The position numbers and the translations under genes were made by a program. A stretch of 10,262 bases of DNA from positions 164 to 10,425 of the forward strand of contig DIWI01000038.1 in NCBI GenBank assembly GCA_002428415.1. Direction: 5' to 3'. This DNA comes from Clostridiaceae bacterium UBA6110. Its GTDB lineage: Bacteria; Bacillota; Clostridia; Clostridiales; Clostridiaceae. The notes beneath the pieces were generated by a model. The model was not told the DNA's origin and did no database searches. It saw only the letters and a program-made list of their open reading frames with translations. Positions 1-7,161 of the stretch are shown piece by piece; positions within the stretch are counted from its first letter, which is position 1; the number at the start of each line of letters is the position of its first letter.

Positions 1-198
1 AAGGGCAGGAACCAGGACCTTAAGCCGATAAGGGGATCAACACCAGACCCTTACAACAGGCCGATTGGCTGCCAGTTCAAGGACAGATGCGATTTTGCAA
101 CAGACAAGTGCATGGAGATGCCTGGCGAAGAAATCGTCGAAGGTAATCACATGGTACGATGCTGGCACTACAAGGAGGTGCTTTCAAATGGAAAATAA
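1..198 (+). CDS. ABC importer ATPase (DppD/OppD type), C-terminal fragment
   Basis: This is the last 65 codons of a gene that begins before the window; frame 1 is open from base 1 to the TAA at 196-198. The fragment reads as the C-terminal oligopeptide/dipeptide transporter ATPase extension (oligo_HPY type): a 'GSTPDP' stretch, then the cysteine pattern C24, C30, C37 and C54 seen in DppD/OppD proteins. In at least one DppD of this family such cysteines hold an iron-sulphur cluster (family knowledge). The nucleotide-binding core is outside the window. It overlaps the next ATPase gene by 11 bases in another frame, so the two are translationally coupled and are expected to form the ATPase heterodimer of one importer. 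Given the downstream nan genes, the cargo is inferred to be a sialic acid rather than a peptide. Confidence 0.85.
   Translation, partial: KGRNQDLKPIRGSTPDPYNRPIGCQFKDRCDFATDKCMEMPGEEIVEGNHMVRCWHYKEVLSNGK
172..180 (+). promoter_or_regulatory. Ribosome binding site deciding the DppF-type start
   Basis: AAGGAGGTG is fully complementary to the anti-Shine-Dalgarno end of 16S rRNA and lies 7 bases before the ATG at 188, inside the end of the upstream ATPase gene. It supports 188 over the earlier in-frame ATG at 65. Confidence 0.85.
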
Positions 199-1213
199 GG
201 AAGTTCTCCTGAGTCTGAAAAACGTCAAGACATATTTCCCTGTTAAAAAGGGAGTCCTGAAAAAGACTGTGGGCTATGTCAAGGCTGTGGACGATATATC
301 CATAGACGTATACAAGGGTGAGACCCTTGGACTTGTCGGAGAGTCAGGCTGCGGAAAGACAACGCTTGGCAAATCCATACTGCAGCTTATCAAGGCTACA
401 GACGGGACCATGGAATACAAATTCGAGGATGGGATGAAGGACCTGAGAAAGCTTCCTGGCAGCGAGCTTGACAATGCAAGGAAGAAGCTGCAGATAGTTT
501 TCCAGGATCCACACTCATCTCTAAATCCTGCATTCACCATCTTCCAGTCCCTTGAGGATCCTCTGAAGAAATTCGGGGTAAAAACCAGGGAGGAAAGAAG
601 GAAGATAATCGGTGACCTTCTCGAGGCTGTAAACATGAGAAGGGAATACATGGACAGATATCCTCATGAGTTCTCAGGCGGCCAGAGGCAGAGGATAGGA
701 ATCGCGAGAGCGCTTTCGGTAAATCCTGAGCTCATCGTATGCGATGAAGCAGTCAGCGCACTGGATGTGTCCATACAGGCACAGGTTCTGAACCTGCTCA
801 AGAAGCTCAAGGAAGAAAGGCAGCTTACCTACATATTCATAACCCACGACCTCAGTGTCGTCGAGTACATCAGCGACAGGATCGCTGTCATGTACCTTGG
901 AAGGATAGTAGAGCTGGCTGATGCCGACGAGCTTTACAGGAACAAGCTCCATCCCTATACACAGGCACTGCTCTCGGCAATATTCGTCGCTGAACCCGAC
1001 AGGAAGACAAACAGGATAATCCTTGAGGGAGATGTCCCCAGTCCTTCCAAACCGCCTTCAGGCTGTACCTTCCACCCCAGATGCTCATATTGCATGGAAA
1101 GGTGCAAGACGGAAAAGCCTGAACTCAAGGAATACGATATTGACGGAAGCAAACACCATGTCGCTTGCCACTTTGTAGATGAAGAAATCGAAAGGAATGT
1201 GAAGAATGGCTAA
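188..1213 (+). CDS. ABC importer ATPase (DppF/OppF type), probable sialic acid transporter subunit
   Basis: A 341-residue ATPase that powers import through a peptide-type ABC transporter at the inner face of the membrane. Visible motifs: Walker A GESGCGKTT (51-59), Q-loop Q106, signature FSGGQ (162-166), Walker B ending CDE (181-187), D-loop ALD, H-loop H220, and the oligo_HPY C-terminal tail with cysteines 293, 299, 302, 306 and 327. Length and layout fit DppF/OppF. The frame is open further upstream, to an ATG at 65, but the start at 188 is chosen because it sits 7 bases after a perfect AAGGAGGTG (172-180) and the protein then begins where family members do. It overlaps both neighbours (11 and 8 bases). 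Known precedent: SatABCD of Haemophilus ducreyi is a dipeptide-type ABC transporter for sialic acid. The sialic acid cargo is inferred from context; a peptide importer remains possible. Confidence 0.93.
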   Translation: MENKEVLLSLKNVKTYFPVKKGVLKKTVGYVKAVDDISIDVYKGETLGLVGESGCGKTTLGKSILQLIKATDGTMEYKFEDGMKDLRKLPGSELDNARKKLQIVFQDPHSSLNPAFTIFQSLEDPLKKFGVKTREERRKIIGDLLEAVNMRREYMDRYPHEFSGGQRQRIGIARALSVNPELIVCDEAVSALDVSIQAQVLNLLKKLKEERQLTYIFITHDLSVVEYISDRIAVMYLGRIVELADADELYRNKLHPYTQALLSAIFVAEPDRKTNRIILEGDVPSPSKPPSGCTFHPRCSYCMERCKTEKPELKEYDIDGSKHHVACHFVDEEIERNVKNG

Positions 1214-2150
1214 TTTCAACATATCAGAGATCAAGGGAGTAATACCTGCACTTTTAACCCCGTTTACTGCGGAGGAGGAACTGGATGAGAAGGGCCTGAG
1301 GGCTCTCGTATCACACCTTATCGGTGTGGGTATCCACGGACTGTATATTGTCGGTTCAACAGGAGAAGGCTTCCTCATGTCGCAGGATGAGAGGAAAAAG
1401 GCAGTTGAGATCGTAATGGACGAGGTAAAGGGAAAGGTTCCTGTAATAGTCCATGTAGGCGCAATTTCCACTAAGCTTTCAAAGGAGCTTACTGTTCATG
1501 CTTACGAGTCAGGCGCAGATGCAATATCTTCAGTGCCTCCCTTCTACTACAAGTTTTCCGAGGAGCAGATCATAGGCTACTACACGGACCTTGCTGAGGC
1601 AAGTCCGCTTCCGATGATAATATACAACATACCTCTTGCAGGACTGATGGGATACGGAACTCTGGTAAAGCTTGCCAAGATTCCTGGAGTAAAGGGAATA
1701 AAATACACATCAACCACACACTTCGAAATAACTCAGCTGAAGTCAGATATCGGTCCGGATTTCATGGTATACTCCGGTGCTGATGAGATGGCCCTTTCAG
1801 GACTTCTTGCAGGCTCAGACGGAATAATCGGTTCGACCTACAATGCTATACCTGATACATTCCTTGCCTTATACGATGCTTTCGTCAAGGGCGACATCGT
1901 GAAGGCAAACAATGTCATGAAGCAGGCTGTAGAGGTAATCATGCAGATGCTTAAGTATGGAAGCCTTATGTCGCTGCTTAAGGCGATAAACAGGTGGATT
2001 GGTGTAGATGCAGGCTATGCAAGGAAGCCTTTCTCCAACTTCACAGAGGCTGAAGAGGCGTCAATCAGAAAGGATTTCGTAGCTCTCAAGAAGAGGCTTT
2101 CGCTGACTGATGTAAAATTCATAGATACTTTGGAAAAGAATGAAGCTTAG
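1206..2150 (+). CDS. nanA: N-acetylneuraminate lyase
   Basis: A 314-residue class I aldolase of the DapA/NanA family. It reversibly splits Neu5Ac into ManNAc and pyruvate in the cytoplasm through a Schiff base. Visible landmarks: the pyruvate-carboxylate loop STGEGF (51-56), the catalytic tyrosine Y140 in YNIP, the Schiff-base lysine K166 in GIKYTS, and IGSTYN (208-213), which is typical of NanA rather than of dihydrodipicolinate synthase. E. coli NanA has Y137 and K165 at the matching places. About 17 residues extend past the usual end. The ATG is preceded by AAAGGA (1191-1196) at 9 bases and overlaps the ATPase gene by 8 bases. The presence of nanE, a ROK kinase and nagB downstream makes Neu5Ac lyase much more likely than another DapA-family activity. 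Confidence 0.93.
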   Translation: MANFNISEIKGVIPALLTPFTAEEELDEKGLRALVSHLIGVGIHGLYIVGSTGEGFLMSQDERKKAVEIVMDEVKGKVPVIVHVGAISTKLSKELTVHAYESGADAISSVPPFYYKFSEEQIIGYYTDLAEASPLPMIIYNIPLAGLMGYGTLVKLAKIPGVKGIKYTSTTHFEITQLKSDIGPDFMVYSGADEMALSGLLAGSDGIIGSTYNAIPDTFLALYDAFVKGDIVKANNVMKQAVEVIMQMLKYGSLMSLLKAINRWIGVDAGYARKPFSNFTEAEEASIRKDFVALKKRLSLTDVKFIDTLEKNEA

Positions 2151-3771
2151 GAAAAGCATAGAGACCGACATCCTGGTAATCGGATCTGGAATTGCAGGGG
2201 TCTGTGCAGCCATATCAGCAGCCAGGGAGGGGAAGAGCGTGCTCCTCACCTCCTCGGCCAATATATTCTCAGGCTCCACCTTCTATCCTGGTACCTGGGG
2301 CTTCGGTCTTGTAGGTCCGGATGGAGAGGAAGATACGGATGAACTCCTTGAAACCATCAGGACAGTAGGTTCGGGGATGATTGATGAGAAGGTTGCAAGA
2401 GCTTTCGTCGAAGGGCTTAACAGCTCCGTTGACGAGCTTGAGTCTTTGGGAGTCGAGCTCATGAAGCCATCTGAGAATGCCAAGGGAGAGAAGGAGTACA
2501 TACCCTGCTTCGACCACAAGCACAGAAGATGGAGAGGCCTGACAAAGAAAAATCTCCTGGGCAGCCTGCCCTTGATACTCGAGGAAAGAGAAGTAAAGAT
2601 ACTCCCGTTCTTCCAGATGACTGAGCTTGCAATGAATGATGGAAGAGTCAGCGGCGCAATCGGAGTCCTGAATAAGAAGGACCCGGTATATATCGCTTCA
2701 AAAGCAGTCATTCTGGCTGCCGGGGGACTTGGCGGCCTTTACAAGAGAAGACTTACAACAGATGATGTCGATGCAACAGGGACTGCGGCTGCCATGAGGG
2801 CAGGAGCAAATGCGGTGAATCTCGAATTCATGCAGATAATGCTGGGATTCGTAAGGCCGTCATTCAAGACAATATACAATGAAAAGACCTTCTTCGCATC
2901 AAGGTTCACCGACCGGAATGGAAGTGACTTCATCGAAAAATACCTTCCGGAAGGATTAACGGAGCAGGAGGTCCTTGATGCAAGAAGCCTGCACGGACCT
3001 TTCTCATCAGAGACGATCTCAAGATACCTTGATATCGCCTTTGCAAAGGAGATGGAGAAAGGTGAGACTGATGGACTTGTTCTCAGGTACGACCTTGAAA
3101 GGCTCAACGCCGGTAGTGAATTCGTAAAGGAATACTTCAGGTGGCTTAAGGAAGAGAAGGGAGTATCAGCTGAGGAAGAGATCATTCTGGCTCCGTTCAT
3201 GCATGCATCAAATGGCGGAATCGAAATCGATGAAAATGCCAGGACTTCAGTTCCGGGACTTTTTGCCTGCGGGGAATGTACAGGCGGAATGCATGGTGCT
3301 GACAGGATCGGAGGGCTTTCGACAGCAAATGGGATTGTGTTCGGATTCAAGGCAGGAAGGTCTGCAGCGGGATACACAGGTAACACCGGATTGGTTGAAG
3401 AGGCTGAACTTGATGTCTTCAGCATAGCGAATGCAAAGGAAAAACTGGAGGCACTGAGAGCAGTGATGTACAGAGATGCATTTCTGGCAAGAAGCAGAGA
3501 AAGCCTTGAAAGGGTCAGGGACTTCATTGGTTCCATGGAACTTGAAAAGGGCAGGAGTTCAACCTTGCTTGAATACCTTGATTCGAACAGGCTTCTTTCA
3601 ACAGTTGAAATGGCGAAATCATGCATTGAAGCCATGGACCTGAGGAAGGAGAGCAGAGGCTCCCATTACAGGGAGGACTATCCGGAAAAGGATGAAAGCA
3701 TTGGAGCTCTGATAATTGTCAGGCTTGAGAATGGAGAACCTAAGGCAGCATATATGGGAGGCACGGAATGA
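2140..3771 (+). CDS. FAD-dependent oxidoreductase, fumarate reductase flavoprotein-like; substrate unknown
   Basis: A 543-residue soluble flavoprotein of the SdhA/FrdA/NadB superfamily. Seen in order: N-terminal dinucleotide-binding GSGIAG (15-20), the AAGGLGG motif (194-200), DATG...GANAVNLEFMQ (211-232), the capping domain, a H355-ASNGG segment matching the family's H-x-T-x-GG active-site loop, FACGE (375-379) and HGADRIGG (385-392) for FAD binding, and a helical C-terminal domain with ESRGSHYREDYP (504-515). There is no signal peptide, haem-binding CxxCH motif or FMN domain, so it does not resemble secreted flavocytochrome fumarate reductases. The start overlaps nanA by 11 bases with only a weak GGAAAAG site, suggesting dependence on nanA translation; it overlaps the next gene by 4 bases. 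Family members reduce C=C bonds next to carboxylates or oxidise amines/alcohols. Its role with sialic acid is unknown; an aspartate-oxidase-like activity cannot be excluded. Confidence 0.88.
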   Translation: MKLRKSIETDILVIGSGIAGVCAAISAAREGKSVLLTSSANIFSGSTFYPGTWGFGLVGPDGEEDTDELLETIRTVGSGMIDEKVARAFVEGLNSSVDELESLGVELMKPSENAKGEKEYIPCFDHKHRRWRGLTKKNLLGSLPLILEEREVKILPFFQMTELAMNDGRVSGAIGVLNKKDPVYIASKAVILAAGGLGGLYKRRLTTDDVDATGTAAAMRAGANAVNLEFMQIMLGFVRPSFKTIYNEKTFFASRFTDRNGSDFIEKYLPEGLTEQEVLDARSLHGPFSSETISRYLDIAFAKEMEKGETDGLVLRYDLERLNAGSEFVKEYFRWLKEEKGVSAEEEIILAPFMHASNGGIEIDENARTSVPGLFACGECTGGMHGADRIGGLSTANGIVFGFKAGRSAAGYTGNTGLVEEAELDVFSIANAKEKLEALRAVMYRDAFLARSRESLERVRDFIGSMELEKGRSSTLLEYLDSNRLLSTVEMAKSCIEAMDLRKESRGSHYREDYPEKDESIGALIIVRLENGEPKAAYMGGTE

Positions 3772-4913
3772 AAAGGATCGGTATAGCAGGAATAGGCCAG
3801 ATAGCAGGGGACTACATGTCGATCTTCGGCGGAGGTATGGTGGACGGAGCAGCTTTAGTAGCCCTATCCTCGAGAAATACTGATAAGGCTGAGGAGACTG
3901 CAAAGAAGTGCGGGCTTTCTGACATCAGGATATTCGACAGCTATACAGATATGCTTGATTCCGGGCTTGTAGATGGTGTGATAATAACGACCCCACATAC
4001 GCTTCATGCAAAAATGGCTGAAGAGGCCATAGCCAGAGGGATCAGCGTGCTTGTCGATAAGCCTCTTGGAGTAAGCGCCATTGAAGTGGAAAGGTTGGTC
4101 ACATTGGCAGATGGGAGACCGGACCTTGCTACAGGGGTCATGGTAAACAGGAGAGCAAACAATCTTTACAGGAAGGTCAGGGACATTGTCCGCTCTGGAA
4201 GCCTTGGTGAGCTTAGACGTTCATCATGGCAGATAACCAACCTTTACAGGACCTATGCCTACTACAGGTCGGGCTCCTGGAGAGGGAGCTGGAAGACTGA
4301 AGCCGGCGGTGTGCTCATGAACCAGGCGGTGCATCAGTTCGACCTCCTGCTATGGATAGCAGGGATGCCTGAGAGTATCTCTGCCTACACTGCAGAAGGT
4401 CTGCACAGGCCTGTGACTACTGAGAATGATGCAACCCTTGTGCTGTTCTACGAGAACGGCGCTACAGGGACATTCACCGCATCTACTCATGAGTGTCCTG
4501 GAACAAACAGGCTTGAGCTGTCCTTCGAAAGAGGACAGATAGTGGTCGAGGATGATTCAAGGCTTACGGTTAGGACACTCTCGATGCCTGAAGAGGACTT
4601 CGCAAGAACTGAACCAGGGTACTTTACCAAGGTGCCATGGACTGAGACCATTGAGGAAATTCCGATAGTTTCCAACAAGGTGGAACAGGCGGCAACCATA
4701 CAGAATTTTGTGGATACCATGGAAGGCATCAAGGAAATACAATGTTCATTCCGGGGTGGAAGGGACACAGTGAGGGCGGTAAACGCAGCATACCTGTCAG
4801 CATGGACGGGAAGGCCGGTCGCGATCAATTTTGATCCTGATGAATATGAAGTGGCTTATCAGCGAAAGGTATCAGTGGAAGAGGGGAAGAATGCATGGAC
4901 AGGAAAAGAATAG
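3768..4913 (+). CDS. Gfo/Idh/MocA family NAD(P)-dependent oxidoreductase, possibly acting on a sialic acid derivative
   Basis: A 381-residue cytoplasmic sugar oxidoreductase. The N-terminal Rossmann fold shows G8-x-G10-x-x-x-G14; the family lysine is K98 in DKPLG (97-101); the second, substrate-binding domain carries GGVLMNQ and H189-x-x-D192, with K98 and H189 the expected catalytic residues. The ATG at 3768 overlaps the flavoprotein stop in ATGA and has GGGAGG (3756-3761) at 6 bases. In sialic acid loci, members of this superfamily (NanOx of Ruminococcus gnavus, YjhC of E. coli) convert 2,7-anhydro-Neu5Ac to Neu5Ac through an NAD-dependent keto intermediate, so that is the leading guess from context. 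However, the NQAVHQFD active-site segment looks like generic Gfo/Idh members, not the HHxHELD pattern I recall from YjhC, so orthology is not established. Confidence 0.9.
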   Translation: MKRIGIAGIGQIAGDYMSIFGGGMVDGAALVALSSRNTDKAEETAKKCGLSDIRIFDSYTDMLDSGLVDGVIITTPHTLHAKMAEEAIARGISVLVDKPLGVSAIEVERLVTLADGRPDLATGVMVNRRANNLYRKVRDIVRSGSLGELRRSSWQITNLYRTYAYYRSGSWRGSWKTEAGGVLMNQAVHQFDLLLWIAGMPESISAYTAEGLHRPVTTENDATLVLFYENGATGTFTASTHECPGTNRLELSFERGQIVVEDDSRLTVRTLSMPEEDFARTEPGYFTKVPWTETIEEIPIVSNKVEQAATIQNFVDTMEGIKEIQCSFRGGRDTVRAVNAAYLSAWTGRPVAINFDPDEYEVAYQRKVSVEEGKNAWTGKE

Positions 4914-5569
4914 TTTGTTTCGGCGATTCGAATACTTGGGGATATGATGCGGGGACTGGTGGAAGGTTTCCTGATGGTGTCAGGTGGACCGCACTTCTTC
5001 AGGAGCTTCTTGGAAGCGAATGGGAAGTGATTTCTGAAGGCCTGTCGGGTAGGACAGCTGTCTGCGACGATCCGCTCTTCGAAGGTCTGAAGGGACTAGA
5101 CTACATCCATCCATGCCTAATGAGCCACAGTCCTGCAGAGCTTGCGATAATCATGCTGGGCACCAATGATACAAAGGAAAGATTCTCCTTCACTTCCATG
5201 AACATAGCCCAGGGGATAGCAAGGCTTGCTGTCAAGGCAAGGTCGGTCAAGGCCGGTCCTGGTGGAACGGGGACAAAAGTAATCGTGGTATGCCCTCCTG
5301 AAATAGGAGAACGCTACGTGGATTCAGAAATTGGTGCAGCCATGGGCAAAGGCTGTGATGCCAAATCAAGGGAGCTTGCCGGAAACCTATCCGGTTTGCT
5401 GGAGCTTGAAGGAATACCGTTCTTTGATTCTGGAAAGAAGATAGGAATGAACAGGATCGACTATATGCACCTGGACGCTGAAGGACACAAGAAGATGGCT
5501 GACCTTATGGGAAAGCTGGTGCTGAAGATGATATCTGGTGATAATCTGAACAATAAGGAGGACATATGA
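4895..5569 (+). CDS. SGNH/GDSL hydrolase, candidate sialate O-acetylesterase
   Basis: A 224-residue serine esterase of the SGNH fold, close in pattern to the arylesterase/acyltransferase type known from Mycobacterium smegmatis. Visible blocks: GDSN (10-13) with nucleophile S12, EGLSGRT (48-54) giving the oxyanion glycine, LGTND (88-92) with N91, and D189-x-x-H192 completing the triad. No signal peptide or membrane segment is seen, so it acts in the cytoplasm. It overlaps the preceding gene by 19 bases, with GAGGGGAAG (4881-4889) before the ATG at 4895, and overlaps nanE in ATGA. Given its place inside a nan operon, removal of O-acetyl groups from imported sialic acids is the best inference; the periplasmic NanS of E. 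coli does a comparable job outside the cytoplasm. Other short-chain esters are possible substrates. Confidence 0.88.
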   Translation: MDRKRIVCFGDSNTWGYDAGTGGRFPDGVRWTALLQELLGSEWEVISEGLSGRTAVCDDPLFEGLKGLDYIHPCLMSHSPAELAIIMLGTNDTKERFSFTSMNIAQGIARLAVKARSVKAGPGGTGTKVIVVCPPEIGERYVDSEIGAAMGKGCDAKSRELAGNLSGLLELEGIPFFDSGKKIGMNRIDYMHLDAEGHKKMADLMGKLVLKMISGDNLNNKEDI

Positions 5570-6258
5570 GGACTAAACAGGAAGTACATGAGGCAATAAG
5601 GAACAAGGTGGTAGTATCATGCCAGGCGCTGGCGGATGAACCCCTGCACAGTGCATTCATAATGGGAAGGATGGCTTATGCAGCTTTTCTTGGCGGAGCA
5701 AGCGGAATAAGGGCAAACAGTGTGGTGGATATCAGGGAGATCAAGAGGACTGTGGACCTTCCGATAATCGGGATCATAAAGCAGGATTACGAAGGCTCTG
5801 ACGTATATATAACACCTACAATGAAGGAAGTGGATGCCCTTTGCGAAGAGGGTGTGGACATCATTGCGATTGATGCTACAATCAGGGTAAGACCGGATGG
5901 TATGACCATTAAAGAGGCCTTTCCGATAATCAGGGCGAAATATCCAGATCAGCTCTTCATGGCTGACTGCTCGGATTTTGAAGAGGCGAAGCTTGCTGCA
6001 GAGATTGGATTCGACTATATCGGAAGCACAATGGCAGGGTATACACCTTATACAGAAGGAAGGCAGCTTCCTGCACTCGACCTTATCGAAAGGATGGTAA
6101 GGGAGCTGGATAAACCGGTAATAGCTGAAGGCGGGATATCAACTCCCGAAGAGCTCAGGGCGGTGCTTGACCTTGGAGTCCATAGTGCGGTTGTAGGTTC
6201 TGCAATAACGAGACCGATGGAAATAACCAAGAGGTTCATTGCGGCAGCTTATAAATAG
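5566..6258 (+). CDS. nanE: N-acetylmannosamine-6-phosphate 2-epimerase
   Basis: A 230-residue TIM-barrel enzyme that turns ManNAc-6-P into GlcNAc-6-P. The sequence has the NanE hallmarks: SCQA...PLH near the N terminus (18-28), GIIKQDY (69-75) with the probable catalytic lysine K72, ITPT (82-85), AIDAT (101-105), ADCS (133-136), STMAGYT (154-160), AEGGI (187-191) and a phosphate-binding VVGSAITRP (209-217). Length is normal for the family. The start is preceded by AAGGAGG (5555-5561) and overlaps the esterase stop in ATGA. Its stop codon is part of the ribosome binding site of the following kinase gene. This gene, with nanA, is what most clearly fixes the operon as sialic acid/ManNAc catabolism. 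Confidence 0.96.
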   Translation: MRTKQEVHEAIRNKVVVSCQALADEPLHSAFIMGRMAYAAFLGGASGIRANSVVDIREIKRTVDLPIIGIIKQDYEGSDVYITPTMKEVDALCEEGVDIIAIDATIRVRPDGMTIKEAFPIIRAKYPDQLFMADCSDFEEAKLAAEIGFDYIGSTMAGYTPYTEGRQLPALDLIERMVRELDKPVIAEGGISTPEELRAVLDLGVHSAVVGSAITRPMEITKRFIAAAYK

Positions 6259-6269
6259 GAGGCAGTTTC

Positions 6270-7148
6270 ATGAGGATACTTTGCGCAGATATCGGAGGGA
6301 CATCAATAAAGCTTGGGATAGTGACGGAAATTGGTGACTTTTCAGGATTCACTGAGGTGCCAACCGAGGGAAAAAAAGGCGGAGCCAGAGTCATTGAGAA
6401 CCTGATTTCAGGGCTGGAGGCGTTTGAAGGCTATGATGCCATAGGCATAAGCACCGCCGGACAGGTAGACAGGGAAAAGGGAAGCATAATTTATGCCAAT
6501 GACAACATTCCAGGCTATACCGGTACTCAAGTAAAGGATATACTGGAGAAGAGATTCAAAAGACCTGTTGAGGTCGAGAACGACGTAAACTGCGCAGCCC
6601 TTGGAGAAGGATGGATGGGTGCAGGCAAAGGACTATCGGACTACCTGTGTCTTACATATGGAACGGGTATAGGAGGAGCTATAATTCTCGGAGGAAAGCT
6701 ATATAGAGGAATCGGAGGATCTGCCGGTGAATTCGGACACATGATCCTGCATCCGGGTGGAAGAGAATGCTCCTGCGGCAAGAAAGGCTGTTATGAGGCC
6801 TATGCATCAGCCAGGATGCTGGTTGAAATGGCTGAGGCTGTAAACCCTGAGGTCACAAGCGGAAGGGAGCTTTTCAAAAGGATAGCAGAAGGTGATGGAA
6901 GGATGAAGGCAGTCCTTGACGAATGGTCAAGGGAGGCTGCGACGGGGCTTGCCAGCCTTGTGCACATATTCAATCCTCAGGCACTTATACTTGGCGGTGG
7001 CATCCTTGAACAGGATGCGGCAGCTGCGTCACTGGAAAAGAATTCAAGGGATCTGATCATGGAAAGCTTCCAGAACGTAAGATTTCTTAAGGCAGCTCTG
7101 GGAAACAAGGCAGGTCTTTTCGGGGCCGCAACGCTCCACATAAAATAG
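6270..7148 (+). CDS. nanK: ROK family sugar kinase, probable N-acetylmannosamine kinase
   Basis: A 292-residue ROK (repressor, ORF, kinase) protein expected to phosphorylate ManNAc with ATP, making the substrate of NanE. Seen: the ATP phosphate-binding DIGGTSIK (7-14), the catalytic E-N-D (103-105, base D105), GTGIGGAI (131-138), EFGH (154-157) and the ROK zinc site made by H157, C167, C169 and C174. There is no N-terminal DNA-binding domain, so it is an enzyme and not a ROK repressor. The gap to nanE is only 11 bases, with TAGGAGG (6256-6262) as ribosome binding site. ROK kinases for glucose, GlcNAc and ManNAc cannot be told apart safely by motifs; the ManNAc assignment rests on its place directly after nanE. 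Confidence 0.9.
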   Translation: MRILCADIGGTSIKLGIVTEIGDFSGFTEVPTEGKKGGARVIENLISGLEAFEGYDAIGISTAGQVDREKGSIIYANDNIPGYTGTQVKDILEKRFKRPVEVENDVNCAALGEGWMGAGKGLSDYLCLTYGTGIGGAIILGGKLYRGIGGSAGEFGHMILHPGGRECSCGKKGCYEAYASARMLVEMAEAVNPEVTSGRELFKRIAEGDGRMKAVLDEWSREAATGLASLVHIFNPQALILGGGILEQDAAAASLEKNSRDLIMESFQNVRFLKAALGNKAGLFGAATLHIK

Positions 7149-7161
7149 GGGGAAACACAGA

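Noticed and set aside
65..187. N-terminal extension of the DppF-type ATPase from the ATG at 65
   Set aside because: The stretch encodes nothing family-like, overlaps the genuine C-terminus of the upstream ATPase in another frame, and the ATG at 188 has a perfect ribosome binding site.
1206..2150. nanA read as dihydrodipicolinate synthase (dapA)
   Set aside because: IGSTYN and the general pattern follow Neu5Ac lyase, and nanE, a ROK kinase and nagB are in the same operon.
2739..3635. Long antisense open frame of 298 codons on the - strand
   Set aside because: It lies fully inside the flavoprotein gene, is serine-rich as expected for a shadow of this codon usage, and has no recognisable domain.
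6270..7148. ROK protein as a transcriptional repressor
   Set aside because: It lacks an N-terminal helix-turn-helix domain and begins directly with the ATP-binding DIGGT motif.
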